64,000 nucleotides of DNA. Source: Palsa-1447 sp964509885 (GTDB taxonomy: Bacteria; Verrucomicrobiota; Verrucomicrobiia; Opitutales; Opitutaceae). The stretch covers positions 1-64,000 of the forward strand of contig CAZDZL010000003.1 of the NCBI GenBank assembly GCA_964509885.1, in the 5' to 3' direction. How positions within the stretch are numbered: position 1 is the first letter of the stretch; every line of letters starts with the position of its first letter. The notes beneath the pieces were generated by a model. The model was given only the letters and a program-made list of their open reading frames with translations, had not been told where the DNA came from and made no database searches. The position numbers were made by a program, and so were the translations under genes. This document shows, one piece after another, positions 52,742-61,002 of the stretch.

Positions 52742-53527
52742 ATGCTCCTCTGCCTCGACATCGGGAACACGCAGATCCACGGGGGCGTCTTCGATGGCGA
52801 CACGCTCCTCTGCCAGTTCCGCAAGTCGACCCAGCCGCTCGGCTCCACCGACGAGGTGGGGATATTCCTGGTCAGCGTCCTCAGGGAGAACAGCGTCGAT
52901 CCCCGCTCGATCGACCGCGTGGCCCTCTGCTCGGTCGTGCCCGCGGCGCTCCACCCCGTGCGCGGCGCGAGCCACCAGTATTTCCGGCGCGAGCCGTTCG
53001 TGCTCCAGGCGGGGGTGAAGACGGGGCTCAAGGTGCGCTACCGCAACCCGCTGGAGGTCGGTGCGGACAGGATCGCGGGCGCTGTCGCGGCGACGCAGCG
53101 GCACCCGGGGCGCAACCTGATCGTCGTCGACTGCGGGACCGCCACGACGTTCGATGTCGTCACCGCGGCTGGCGACTACCTCGGCGGCGTCATCCTTCCC
53201 GGCGTGGGCGTCTCGGCCGAGACGCTGGCGAGCCGGACGGCGAAGCTCCCGCGCGTCGAGATCGCGCGGCCCGAGACGATGCTCGGGCGCTCGACGGTCG
53301 AGAGCATCCAGTCGGGCCTCTACCACGGGCATGCCGGGGCGATCCGGCACATCGTGGACGGCCTGACGAGGGAGGTGTTCGCCGGGGAGAGGCCCAAGGT
53401 GGTCGGCACGGGCGGGTTCTCCCGGATGCTCGAGGAGGAGGGCCTCTTCGACGAGATCGTGCCGGAGCTCGTGCTGCTCGGCCTGAAGCACGCGGACAGC
53501 CTCAACCGCGAGGCGGCGAGGAGCTAG
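52742..53527 (+). CDS. coaX: Type III pantothenate kinase
   Basis: 261 residues, the normal size for CoaX. Landmarks: LLCLDIGNTQIHGGVF (phosphate motif), NPLEVGADRIAGAVA with catalytic aspartate, LIVVDCGTATTFDVV and GGVILPGVG. It phosphorylates pantothenate, the first step of CoA synthesis, independent of the type I CoaA. Starting 7 bases after coaBC, it completes panB-panC-coaBC-coaX, covering the route from ketopantoate to phosphopantetheine except for the ketopantoate reductase step. Confidence 0.93.
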   Translation: MLLCLDIGNTQIHGGVFDGDTLLCQFRKSTQPLGSTDEVGIFLVSVLRENSVDPRSIDRVALCSVVPAALHPVRGASHQYFRREPFVLQAGVKTGLKVRYRNPLEVGADRIAGAVAATQRHPGRNLIVVDCGTATTFDVVTAAGDYLGGVILPGVGVSAETLASRTAKLPRVEIARPETMLGRSTVESIQSGLYHGHAGAIRHIVDGLTREVFAGERPKVVGTGGFSRMLEEEGLFDEIVPELVLLGLKHADSLNREAARS

Positions 53528-53596
53528 GGTTTGCGGATCCTCCGCGGCAGGGCAGTCTCGCCGCAACCGATCCGCCGAGCCGGAGTCTACCTTAAA

Positions 53597-55024
53597 ATGA
53601 AGACGGGGATACTCATCTGCTATTTCGCAACCTGGGCTTTCATCCCCCACCTCCTGCTGCTCAAGAAGCGCCCGTCGGCCACGCTCGCCTGGCTCTGGGC
53701 GATCATCTTCATCCCGTTTGTCGGCGCCCTGTTCTACTTCGGCTTCGGCACCGACCGCCTCAAGAGGCGCAGGCTCAGGCGGCGAAGCCTCTACTCCGCG
53801 CGCTCGAGCCGCCACGGCGGCCAGGCGGACTCCACGGACGAGAGGACCACGGCGCTCCTGGAGAGGCTGCCGCACCGCGACCGCCAGTTCCTGCAGCTCC
53901 TGTCCCGCATCAACCACCTTCCGGCCAGCTCCGCGGGCAGCCTGCGCATCCTGCCCAACGCGAGGGAATTCTACTCCGCGCTCGAGAAGCGGATCCAGGA
54001 GGCGAGGCACCACGTCCACCTGGAGTTCTACATCTGGAACTCGGACGACACGGGCGGCAGGTTCCTCAGGGTCCTGGCCGACGCGGCGCGACGCGGCGTC
54101 ATCGTCCGTCTGCTCCTGGACGGCGTCGGCTCGCACGGCTTCACGGAGAGCCTGCTCAAGGATTTCATCGCGGCAGGCGGCCATTTCTCCTGGTTCCAGA
54201 GCCTGGACCCAAAGCGCAACCGCTTCTTCCTGAACCTGAGGAACCACCGAAAGCTCCAGGTCGTCGACGGCAGGATCGCCTTCGTCGGCGGCATGAACAT
54301 CGGCCGCGAATACGAGGGCCTGGACCCGGCGCTCGGGCAGTGGAGGGACGTGCAGGTGGAGGCCATGGGCCCGGTGGTGCACGAGCTCCAGGACGTGTTC
54401 GCCGACGACTGGTTCTTCGCCAGCGGGGAGAAGATCTCCGCGCCGGCCTACTTCCCCGAGTGCACCGGCCCGTCGCACTGCCTCGCGCACGTGATCCCCG
54501 GGGGGCCCGACCGCCGCAACGAGCCGATCAGCAAGTCGATCGTCAGCCTCCTGAACGAGGCCACCCACCGCGTCTGGATCGCCACCGGGTACTTCGTCCC
54601 GGACGACGTCATCCTCGCCGCCCTCGAGCTCGCGGCGAGCCGGGGGGTCGACGTGCGGCTCCTCATCTCGGAGAAGAACGACCACCCCTGGCTCGTGGTG
54701 GTCGGTCGCTCCTACTACGGGCAGCTCCTCGCCGCCGGGGTGCGGATCTTCGAGTACTCGGTGGGGATCAACCACGCGAAGGTCATGCTGGCCGACGACC
54801 GCTGGGCCATGATCGGGTCGGCGAACCTGGACTACAGGTCCATGCGGCTCAACTTCGAGCTCAACCTCATGGCCCATTCCGCGGAGAAGAACGCCGAGCT
54901 CGCGAGGATCCTCGAGCACGACTTTGTCCTGTCCCAGGAGATTGACCCGGTCGCCTTCGCCGCCCGGCCCTTCCGCCGGAAGTTCGCGGAGGCCGCGCTG
55001 CGGCCCCTGTCCCCCATGCTCTAG
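53597..55024 (+). CDS. Cardiolipin synthase (phospholipase D family)
   Basis: 475 residues from the ATG at 53597 (MKTGILICYFATWAF); an upstream TTG at 53531 would add 22 residues before the first helix and is less likely. Two N-terminal membrane helices are followed by two PLD domains with complete HKD motifs: His217-Lys219-Asp224 (HRKLQVVD) and His393-Lys395-Asp400 (HAKVMLAD). It joins phosphatidyl groups to form cardiolipin in the inner membrane. It begins 69 bases after coaX and may be read from its own promoter. Confidence 0.92.
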   Translation: MKTGILICYFATWAFIPHLLLLKKRPSATLAWLWAIIFIPFVGALFYFGFGTDRLKRRRLRRRSLYSARSSRHGGQADSTDERTTALLERLPHRDRQFLQLLSRINHLPASSAGSLRILPNAREFYSALEKRIQEARHHVHLEFYIWNSDDTGGRFLRVLADAARRGVIVRLLLDGVGSHGFTESLLKDFIAAGGHFSWFQSLDPKRNRFFLNLRNHRKLQVVDGRIAFVGGMNIGREYEGLDPALGQWRDVQVEAMGPVVHELQDVFADDWFFASGEKISAPAYFPECTGPSHCLAHVIPGGPDRRNEPISKSIVSLLNEATHRVWIATGYFVPDDVILAALELAASRGVDVRLLISEKNDHPWLVVVGRSYYGQLLAAGVRIFEYSVGINHAKVMLADDRWAMIGSANLDYRSMRLNFELNLMAHSAEKNAELARILEHDFVLSQEIDPVAFAARPFRRKFAEAALRPLSPML

Positions 55025-55139
55025 GGCTCCCGCGGCCCTCGGCGACGGCGGCCCGACTCCCTTGTTGTCGCCTCGGCCGAATTCGTCTAGCCGTGTCCTT
55101 CCCCACCCCGTCCGTCCCGGGGACAGAACCGAGCCCACC

Positions 55140-56216
55140 GTGCCAAACCCGCCCAACCGAACCTCCGACCTGACCACCTTCCTCGCGGGCGTCGGGCTCC
55201 TCACCTGCGTCTACCTGGCCGCGCTCAAGCTGCTCAACATCCCGTGTCCGCTGACGGGCTGCTGGAGCATCATCAACAGCCGCTACGGGGCGGTCCTCGG
55301 CGTCCCGCTGCCGCTGCTGGCCATCCCCCTGTGGGTGGCCCTCGCCTATCCGGCGTCCCGGCCCCTGGAGCGCCACGCCCAGACGGCCTGCGCGCTCCTG
55401 CTGGCCCTGGGCGGACTCGTGCTCATGGGCATCCAGTTCCTTGTCCTCAGGGGATTCTGCCCGTACTGCACGCTCCATGCGGCGGCGGCCCTGGCGGCGG
55501 CCTTCACCCTCCCGATGCGCGGCCGCGCCCACGCCTGGCTGCCGTCGCTCATCCTCGTGCTCGCGCTTCCCGTGTTCCTGGCCGCAAAGGTCACCGCCGA
55601 GTCCCGCGTGCAGTCCTGGGACGCCCCGAGCTACGCCTCGTCCCTCGGCGTCCCCAAGCCCTCCAAGACGACAAGGACCGCGGGAACCGTCTCCGCGCCC
55701 GCCTCCGCCATGGTCTCCCTGCAGGCCAACATAGACGGGATCGCCTTCAACTGGCTCGGAGCCATCGACGAGGAGCGGTCGCCCATACTTGTCATCAGCT
55801 TCCAATGCCCCCACTGCCTGGACCTGATGGCGCAGGCCATCAAGCACCCGGGCTTCGGCTCGCTCAAGGGCCCGAAAATGCTGCTTTTCGCGAGCCCCGA
55901 GAACGCGGCGGATTCGTCGGCGCTCCTCGCGGCCATCCTGTCCGAGCCCGGCACGCCCCAGGAGCAATTTGCCGCGGTGTTCCGGCAGCTCGGGGTGCTT
56001 TTCAATCCCCTGGTCGCCAGCGACTCCAAGGAGCTCCGCAGCCGACTCGGCACCCTCTTCCCCCACTATGCCGAAAAGCTTAAGGACGCCAGGATCGTGC
56101 TGGACGCCCAGACGGAGGCGCTGAAATACCTGCCCGGCCACGGGACCCCTTTCCTCCTCCAGCCCGACGGCTCGGGGAAGTACGTCGTGGCCCCGAACGA
56201 CCTTCTCTTCCCCTAA
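55140..56216 (+). CDS. VKOR-thioredoxin-like fusion, disulfide formation
   Basis: 358 residues from a GTG at 55140; no better start was found. Residues 1-150 form a vitamin K epoxide reductase domain of four to five helices with both redox pairs: loop cysteines Cys36 and Cys41 (IPCPLTGCWSIINSRYG, with the conserved Ser/Asn) and quinone-proximal Cys107-x-x-Cys110 (GFCPYC). A periplasmic thioredoxin-like domain (about 195-358) carries Cys223-Pro-His-Cys226 (FQCPHC). Such fusions replace DsbB plus DsbA, passing electrons from substrate cysteines to quinone. Probably needed for the many disulfide-bearing exported enzymes here. Confidence 0.9.
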   Translation: MPNPPNRTSDLTTFLAGVGLLTCVYLAALKLLNIPCPLTGCWSIINSRYGAVLGVPLPLLAIPLWVALAYPASRPLERHAQTACALLLALGGLVLMGIQFLVLRGFCPYCTLHAAAALAAAFTLPMRGRAHAWLPSLILVLALPVFLAAKVTAESRVQSWDAPSYASSLGVPKPSKTTRTAGTVSAPASAMVSLQANIDGIAFNWLGAIDEERSPILVISFQCPHCLDLMAQAIKHPGFGSLKGPKMLLFASPENAADSSALLAAILSEPGTPQEQFAAVFRQLGVLFNPLVASDSKELRSRLGTLFPHYAEKLKDARIVLDAQTEALKYLPGHGTPFLLQPDGSGKYVVAPNDLLFP

Positions 56217-56246
56217 TCGCGCGAGGGACCGCGGGCCGGCCGCGCG

Positions 56247-56771
56247 TCACGACGTGGTCGTGACCTTGACCTTGTCAAAGGCCTCCTGCGCCCTCTGCCA
56301 GGCCTCGTCGACCTTGTCCTTCTCCTGGCTCCACGTGTCCGGGGTCGCGCGTCCGGCCTCCTGGATCATCGACCTCAGGTAGGCCTGCGCGTCGTCCATC
56401 TCCTTCATCGCGAAGTCCCAGTCCTTCGTCTCGACCGTCGAGGGCATGGAGGCGCGCTTGGCCTTCAGCTCGGCGACCTGGCCGGCCAGCATCGAGAGCA
56501 GGTTCCCGGCCCCCGAGGCGAAGTCGGCCCGCTGGTCGTAGGTGAAGTCCTTGATCGCCACCCAGGAGGCGGCCGCCTGGACCGAGTCGGACTGGACGGC
56601 GATCGGCACGCGCTGCGCCGGCGTCACGACCGGGACGACCGGCGCCGCAGGGGCCGGGGCCGCCTGCGCCTGGCCCTGCGCCGGCGCGTTGCCCCGGGAG
56701 CAGCCCGAGAGGAGGAGCGCGGACAGGGCGGCGGCCGCGGCTAGGGTGCGAAGGGGGGGACGTGTCTTCAT
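56247..56771 (-). CDS. Putative lipoprotein of unknown function
   Basis: 174 residues from the ATG at 56771, preceded by AAAGGA at good spacing. Lipobox LLLSGC (Cys24), then an Ala/Pro-rich linker and a helical domain (about 60-174; FASGAGNLLSMLAGQVAELKAKRASM, WDFAMKEMDDAQAYLRSM). No family was recognised beyond resemblance to small helical periplasmic proteins. The last codons form an 8-bp perfect hairpin (56246-56264, loop GTG) that covers the stop. Convergent with the VKOR-fusion gene. Confidence 0.75.
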   Translation of the reverse strand: MKTRPPLRTLAAAAALSALLLSGCSRGNAPAQGQAQAAPAPAAPVVPVVTPAQRVPIAVQSDSVQAAASWVAIKDFTYDQRADFASGAGNLLSMLAGQVAELKAKRASMPSTVETKDWDFAMKEMDDAQAYLRSMIQEAGRATPDTWSQEKDKVDEAWQRAQEAFDKVKVTTTS

Positions 56772-56979
56772 TGCGTGTCCTTTGGGTGCAGGAATATGCC
56801 GCTTCCGGCGGCGCGCGGGTATGGGGAATTCACCCCAAGCGTACAGTAAGCCGCCGGCCCGGCCGGTTCCCTCCCCGCCCGGGCCGCGCCGCACCCTGAA
56901 ATGTTTGACGCTCCCTCGGCGCGCGCAGAGCGTGCCGGAAACCCGCCGACATGAAACGTACGCCAAAGCCCGCACCCCA

Positions 56980-57147
56980 GTGAAGGAGCCTACCCGTGAG
57001 GAACGGCAGCTCAGGTGCTTCCGCAAGCGCCGGTACAAGAGCCAGGGCGACGCGCTCGACGCGGCGATGGTCGCCGGCGTCGAGCGCCAGCGCCGGGCCT
57101 ACCTGTGCATCTACTGCAAGAAGTGGCACCTGACGACGGCGGGGTGA
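56980..57147 (+). CDS. Small zinc-ribbon-like protein (WHLT type)
   Basis: 55 residues from a GTG at 56980. The sequence has Arg/Lys-rich LRCFRKRRYKSQGDALDAAM and a C-terminal YLCIYCKKWHLTT. One cysteine near the start and a Cys-x-x-Cys plus His at the end could bind zinc, as in a group of small bacterial proteins of unknown role ending W-H-L-T. A ten-codon ATG frame (56951-56983) ends over its start (CAGTGA), so a frameshift joining the two or a leader peptide is possible. Confidence 0.65.
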   Translation: MKEPTREERQLRCFRKRRYKSQGDALDAAMVAGVERQRRAYLCIYCKKWHLTTAG

Positions 57148-57242
57148 TTCAAGCCAAAAGGCCCACGCCGGGCTGGACCCGGGCGCCCCAAGGGTCCAGA
57201 AGGGGGTGTCCGCCGCCAGGTCCCCAACAACCCCCGCCCCCC

Positions 57243-58112
57243 ATGGATATCACCCGTCGCGATGCGCTCAAGGCAATGGCCGGAACGGCCGCCCTCGCCG
57301 CCCTGCCCCTCGGACGCGCCGAGGAGGCCAAGGCGGCTCCCGCCGCAGCCGACCCCTCCGGCTCGTTCAGGCACTCGGTCTGCAGGTGGTGCTACCCGAA
57401 GATCCCGCTTGAGGACCTCGCCGCCGGGGCGAAGCGGATCGGCCTCGAGTCTGTCGAGCTCCTCGACCCGGCCGACTGGCCCGTCGTGCAGAGGCACGGC
57501 CTCACGTGCGCGATGGCGAACGGCGTCACGACGATCCCCGAGGGCCTGAACCGCGTCGAGCACCATGCCGTCATGGTCCCGGGCATGATCGAGAGGATCG
57601 GCGCCTGCGCCGACGCGGGGCTCCCCAATGTCATCTGCTTCTCCGGCAGCAGAAAGGGCATGGACGACGAGCTCGGCCTCGCCAACTGCGCCGTGGCGCT
57701 CAAGCAGATCGTCGGCGAGGCGGAGAAGCGCCGGGTCACCGTCTGCATGGAGCTCCTGAACAGCAAGATCAACCACCCGGACTACATGTGCGACCACACC
57801 GCCTGGGGCGTGGAGCTCGTGAAGCGGGTCGGCTCGGACCGCTTCAAGCTCCTCTACGACATCTACCACATGCAGATCATGGAGGGCGACGTGGTGCGAA
57901 CGATCCAGGACAACCACCCGTACATCGGCCACTACCACACGGGCGGCGTCCCCGGGCGCCACGAGATCGACCAGACGCAGGAGCTCTTCTACCCGGCGAT
58001 CGCCCGCGCGATCAAGGCGACCGGCCACCGCGGCTTCGTCGCCCAGGAGTTCATCCCGGTCCGGGACCCGATGACCTCCCTCGCCGAGGCCGTCGCCATC
58101 TGCACGGTCTGA
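57243..58112 (+). CDS. Tat-exported sugar isomerase-like TIM-barrel protein
   Basis: 289 residues from the ATG at 57243. A twin-arginine-like signal (TRRDALKAMAGTAALAAL) precedes an AP-endonuclease-2-type TIM barrel of the hydroxypyruvate isomerase/sugar isomerase group: CRWCYPKIPLEDLAAGAKRI, LPNVICFSGSR, VCMELLNSKINHPDYMCDHT with a metal Glu, LLYDIYHMQIMEGD (metal Asp/His), IGHYHTGGVPGRHEID and a final VAQEFIPVRDP Glu. Export is common for such proteins in Verrucomicrobiota and Planctomycetota. The substrate is unknown. Confidence 0.87.
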   Translation: MDITRRDALKAMAGTAALAALPLGRAEEAKAAPAAADPSGSFRHSVCRWCYPKIPLEDLAAGAKRIGLESVELLDPADWPVVQRHGLTCAMANGVTTIPEGLNRVEHHAVMVPGMIERIGACADAGLPNVICFSGSRKGMDDELGLANCAVALKQIVGEAEKRRVTVCMELLNSKINHPDYMCDHTAWGVELVKRVGSDRFKLLYDIYHMQIMEGDVVRTIQDNHPYIGHYHTGGVPGRHEIDQTQELFYPAIARAIKATGHRGFVAQEFIPVRDPMTSLAEAVAICTV

Positions 58113-58117
58113 GGCGA

Positions 58118-58130
58118 CCGGGCCGCCCGG
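58118..58130 (+). terminator. Weak hairpin after the isomerase-like gene
   Basis: CCGGG-CCG-CCCGG, a 5-bp stem six bases after the stop, followed by CTCATTTCG. Too short to be sure. Confidence 0.3.
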
Positions 58131-58176
58131 CTCATTTCGTTCGTCTCCCCGCGCCCCCTCCGCTAGGACGGGGGCC

Positions 58177-58788
58177 ATGATACTCGACTTCGCCGGGCTT
58201 TCGCCCCGCAACGCCTACCAGTGGATGACCTCCACGATCATGCCCAGGCCGATCGCCTGGGTCTCGACGATCTCGCCCGACGGGCGGACCAACCTGGCGC
58301 CGTTCAGCTTCTTCCAAGGGGTCACGGCCAACCCGCCCACCCTCATGTTCGTCCCCGTAAACAACCGGGAGGGCGCGAAGAAGGACACGGTGCGCAACAT
58401 CGAGCTTGTGCCCGAGTTCGTCGTGAACCTCGTGCCGCACGCCCTGGCCTCGGCGATGAACGACACGGCCGCGCTGCTGACCTACGGCGAGAGCGAGTTC
58501 TCGAGGTTCGGCGTCGCCCAGGCGCCCTCGCTCAAGGTGAGGCCGCCGCGCGTCGCCGACTCACCCGTGGCGTTCGAGTGCGTCCTCGACCGGATCGTCC
58601 ATATCGGCACCGGCCCGCTGGCGGCGAACGTGATCTTCGGGCGGATCCTCACGGCGCACATCCGGGACGATGTCATCGGCCCGGGGGGGCTTCCGGACTC
58701 CGCGAAGCTTGACCTCGTCGGTCGGCTGGGCGGCGAGGACTACACAATGACGCGGGACACGTTCAACCTGGCACGGCCCGACCGCTGA
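58177..58788 (+). CDS. Flavin reductase-like FMN-binding protein
   Basis: 203 residues of the flavin reductase/FMN-binding split-barrel family: IMPRPIAWVSTISPDGRTNLAPFSFFQGVTANPPTL-type start (shown by PRPIAWVSTIS), DTVRNIELVPEFVVNLV, ESEFSRFGVAQAPS and HIGTGPLAANVIFGRI. Many members reduce flavin with NAD(P)H for a monooxygenase partner; others only bind FMN. The LLM oxidoreductase 36 kb upstream could use such flavin, but nothing links them. Its 3' end overlaps the convergent ClC gene by 26 bases. Confidence 0.9.
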   Translation: MILDFAGLSPRNAYQWMTSTIMPRPIAWVSTISPDGRTNLAPFSFFQGVTANPPTLMFVPVNNREGAKKDTVRNIELVPEFVVNLVPHALASAMNDTAALLTYGESEFSRFGVAQAPSLKVRPPRVADSPVAFECVLDRIVHIGTGPLAANVIFGRILTAHIRDDVIGPGGLPDSAKLDLVGRLGGEDYTMTRDTFNLARPDR

Positions 58789-60100
58789 CGCGCGCCCGCA
58801 CAAGCGAGCGCTCGCGCAGGGCCTCGTAGATCGGCTTGTCGCCCATCGCCTCGGCGATCCCGTACGCGGCGAAGCAGCTTACGAGGAGCGGGAGCATGAA
58901 GGCGTACTGCCCCGTGAGCTCGATCATGAGGACGATGCCCGTGAGCGGCGCCCGCACGGTCGCCGTGAAGAGGGCCCCCATCCCGATGACGGCGAAGGTC
59001 TCCGGGAAAGCAGCCCAACCCGGCAGGAACGCGTGGACCCCCGCGCCGAGCGCCAGGCCCCCGAGGGAGCCCAGGACAAGGAGCGGCGCAAATATCCCGC
59101 CCGCGGCGCCGGAGCCGTAGCTCACCATGGTAAGGACGAAGCGGGCGGCGATCAGGACGAGCATCCACTTGACCGCGATCTCGCCATTGACCGCACGCTC
59201 CGAGAGGAGGGAGCCCGAGCCGCTGATCCCGGGGTAGATCCATGCGGCGAGGCCCACGACCAGGCCGGCGCAGGCGCCGACGGCGAACGGCGGCCAGCGG
59301 TTCAGCCTCTCAAAGAGGTCCAGGCTCCTGAGCAGGGCCTTGTTGAAGGCCACGCCCCCGAAGCCGGCCAGGAGGCCGATGAGCGCGGCAACGGGAAGCG
59401 CGCGCAGGGTCGGGGGCGCCATGCCGTGGAGCGCGAACACGGGGGTCTCCCCGGTCACGACGCGGCAGACGACGTCGGCCGTGACGGCGGCGAGGAACGA
59501 GGCCACGAAGACAACGGGCGTGAAGGCGCCCGTCAGCTCCTCGAGCGCGAAGATGAGGCCGGCAAGCGGCGCGTTGAAGGCGGCCGCGAGGCCCGCGGCC
59601 GCGCCGGCGCTGATGAGAGCCTTCCTCTCCCCCTCGCCCTGCTTCACCCGGAACCAGGTCGAGACCATGAGCCCGGTCGCCCCGCCCATCTGGACCGTGG
59701 GGCCCTCCCGCCCCAGGGTCAGGCCCCCTCCGATCCCCGCGACGCCCGCAAGGAACTTGACCGGGAGCACGCGCTTCCAATGAAGCTCCTTCTCGCCCAT
59801 CACCACGGACTTCAGGTCCGGAATCCCGCTTCCGGCCGTCTCCGGCGCGAAGCGCCGCACGAGCCAGAGGCCGACCCCGCTGCCCAGCGCACCAAGGGTG
59901 AGCGCAACAAGGAGCCCCTCCACAAGGGGAAGTCGCTGGATCCACGCGATGCGCCCGAGCTCGCAGGCCTGGAGGGCCATCCGGAACAACGAGGCGATCA
60001 GCCCGGCGATGAGTCCGACAACGAGGGCCTTGGGAAGGATGTGGCGACGCTTGACCTCGACAGACTGGAGGCCGGAGGTGGCAGGCGCGGGATCGCTCAT
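58763..60100 (-). CDS. ClC-family chloride/proton antiporter
   Basis: 445 residues from the ATG at 60100 (MSDPAPATSG). All ClC signatures occur: GSGIPD (90-95, selectivity Ser91), GREGP with gating Glu132, and GGIFAP later. ALEELT at 186-191 gives a glutamate (Glu188) at the place of the proton glutamate of E. coli ClC-ec1, so it should be an exchanger rather than a channel. C-terminal KPIYEAL may hold the selectivity tyrosine. No CBS domains. It likely helps acid tolerance or charge balance. Confidence 0.92.
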   Translation of the reverse strand: MSDPAPATSGLQSVEVKRRHILPKALVVGLIAGLIASLFRMALQACELGRIAWIQRLPLVEGLLVALTLGALGSGVGLWLVRRFAPETAGSGIPDLKSVVMGEKELHWKRVLPVKFLAGVAGIGGGLTLGREGPTVQMGGATGLMVSTWFRVKQGEGERKALISAGAAAGLAAAFNAPLAGLIFALEELTGAFTPVVFVASFLAAVTADVVCRVVTGETPVFALHGMAPPTLRALPVAALIGLLAGFGGVAFNKALLRSLDLFERLNRWPPFAVGACAGLVVGLAAWIYPGISGSGSLLSERAVNGEIAVKWMLVLIAARFVLTMVSYGSGAAGGIFAPLLVLGSLGGLALGAGVHAFLPGWAAFPETFAVIGMGALFTATVRAPLTGIVLMIELTGQYAFMLPLLVSCFAAYGIAEAMGDKPIYEALRERSLVRARVSGRAVPG

Positions 60101-60185
60101 GGATAAGCCATCGTCCGCCGGGAGGGCGCCAGGGTCAACCCGGCATCGCCCCCAGCAGGGCGGACGCACCCGCGGGGCCCGGGCC

Positions 60186-60380
60186 CTACCGCGAGGACCG
60201 GTGGTCGTGGACCCTGGGCGAGCCGCCCTTTTTCCCGCCGCCCGTCAGCTTGTTCACGGTCGCCCACGCCCTTGCCTCGGCGGTTTTCACGTCGAGGCCC
60301 TTCTTCTCGTAGCCGGACTCGATGTGGCCGGCCTGGCGCTTCTGCTTGTCGGTGTACTTGGATTTGTCGCCTTGGGGCAT
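60186..60380 (-). CDS. Small basic conserved protein
   Basis: 64 residues from the ATG at 60380 (MPQGDKSKYTDKQKRQAGHI). The sequence GDKSKYTDKQKRQAGHIE...YEKKG...AEARAWATVNK belongs to a widespread small-protein group often loosely annotated as plasmid stabilisation protein, with no proven function. Lys/Gly-rich C-terminus. Between apt and the ClC gene, same strand as both. Confidence 0.75.
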   Translation of the reverse strand: MPQGDKSKYTDKQKRQAGHIESGYEKKGLDVKTAEARAWATVNKLTGGGKKGGSPRVHDHRSSR

Positions 60381-60431
60381 GGTGACAACCACGGACCGCT
60401 GGGCTTCGCGCCGGTTCCGACGCCGAGCCCG

Positions 60432-60962
60432 CTATTCCGCCTCCGTGAACTCGCAGAGCGAGAAGACCTCGACGCCCATGCGCTCGAGCCGGCGCGACCC
60501 GTTGAGCTCGGGAAGGTTCACGATCGCGCCCACCTCGCGCACGCTGCAGCCCAGGTGCTCAAAGAGCTGCACGGCCGCGCAAAGGGTGCCTCCTGTTGCA
60601 ATAAGGTCGTCCATGAGCAGTACATTGGCCCCTCTCGGGGCGGCGTCCGACTGGATCTCGAGGATGCTGCGCCCGTACTCGAGCTGGTACTCGGTGTGGA
60701 TGGTCTCGCCGGGAAGCTTCCCCTTCTTTCTCACCATGACCAGGGGCTTTGAGAGCGCGTAGGCGAGGACGCTGGCAGGTATGAACCCGCGGGCATCCAG
60801 CCCAGCAATGATGTCGATCGGCCTCCCCTTGTAGTGTTCGATGAACAGGTTCATCGCCGCCCGGAAGCCTCCGGGGTGGCGAAGCAGCGAGCTGACGTCG
60901 CGGAAGCGCACGGGGGCGTGCGGCCAGTCCGGAATGGTCCTTATCAGGGCCTTGATATCCAT
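60432..60962 (-). CDS. apt: Adenine phosphoribosyltransferase
   Basis: 176 residues, the usual APT size. Converts adenine plus PRPP to AMP in purine salvage. Landmarks: FRDVSSLLRHPGGFRAAM, IAGLDARGFIPASVLAYAL, VRKKGKLPGETI and the PRPP-binding loop VLLMDDLIATGGTLCAA. It starts 40 bases after the end of the TIR-TPR gene on the same strand and could be co-transcribed with it. Confidence 0.94.
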   Translation of the reverse strand: MDIKALIRTIPDWPHAPVRFRDVSSLLRHPGGFRAAMNLFIEHYKGRPIDIIAGLDARGFIPASVLAYALSKPLVMVRKKGKLPGETIHTEYQLEYGRSILEIQSDAAPRGANVLLMDDLIATGGTLCAAVQLFEHLGCSVREVGAIVNLPELNGSRRLERMGVEVFSLCEFTEAE

Positions 60963-61002
60963 GCTCCAGTACCTGGCAGGCCGCCGCGCGACGCCCCGCC
61001 GG

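Noticed and set aside
53531..53596. TTG start for the cardiolipin synthase giving 22 more residues
   Set aside because: The extra residues are Arg-rich intergenic translation; the family normally begins with the first hydrophobic helix, as from the ATG at 53597.
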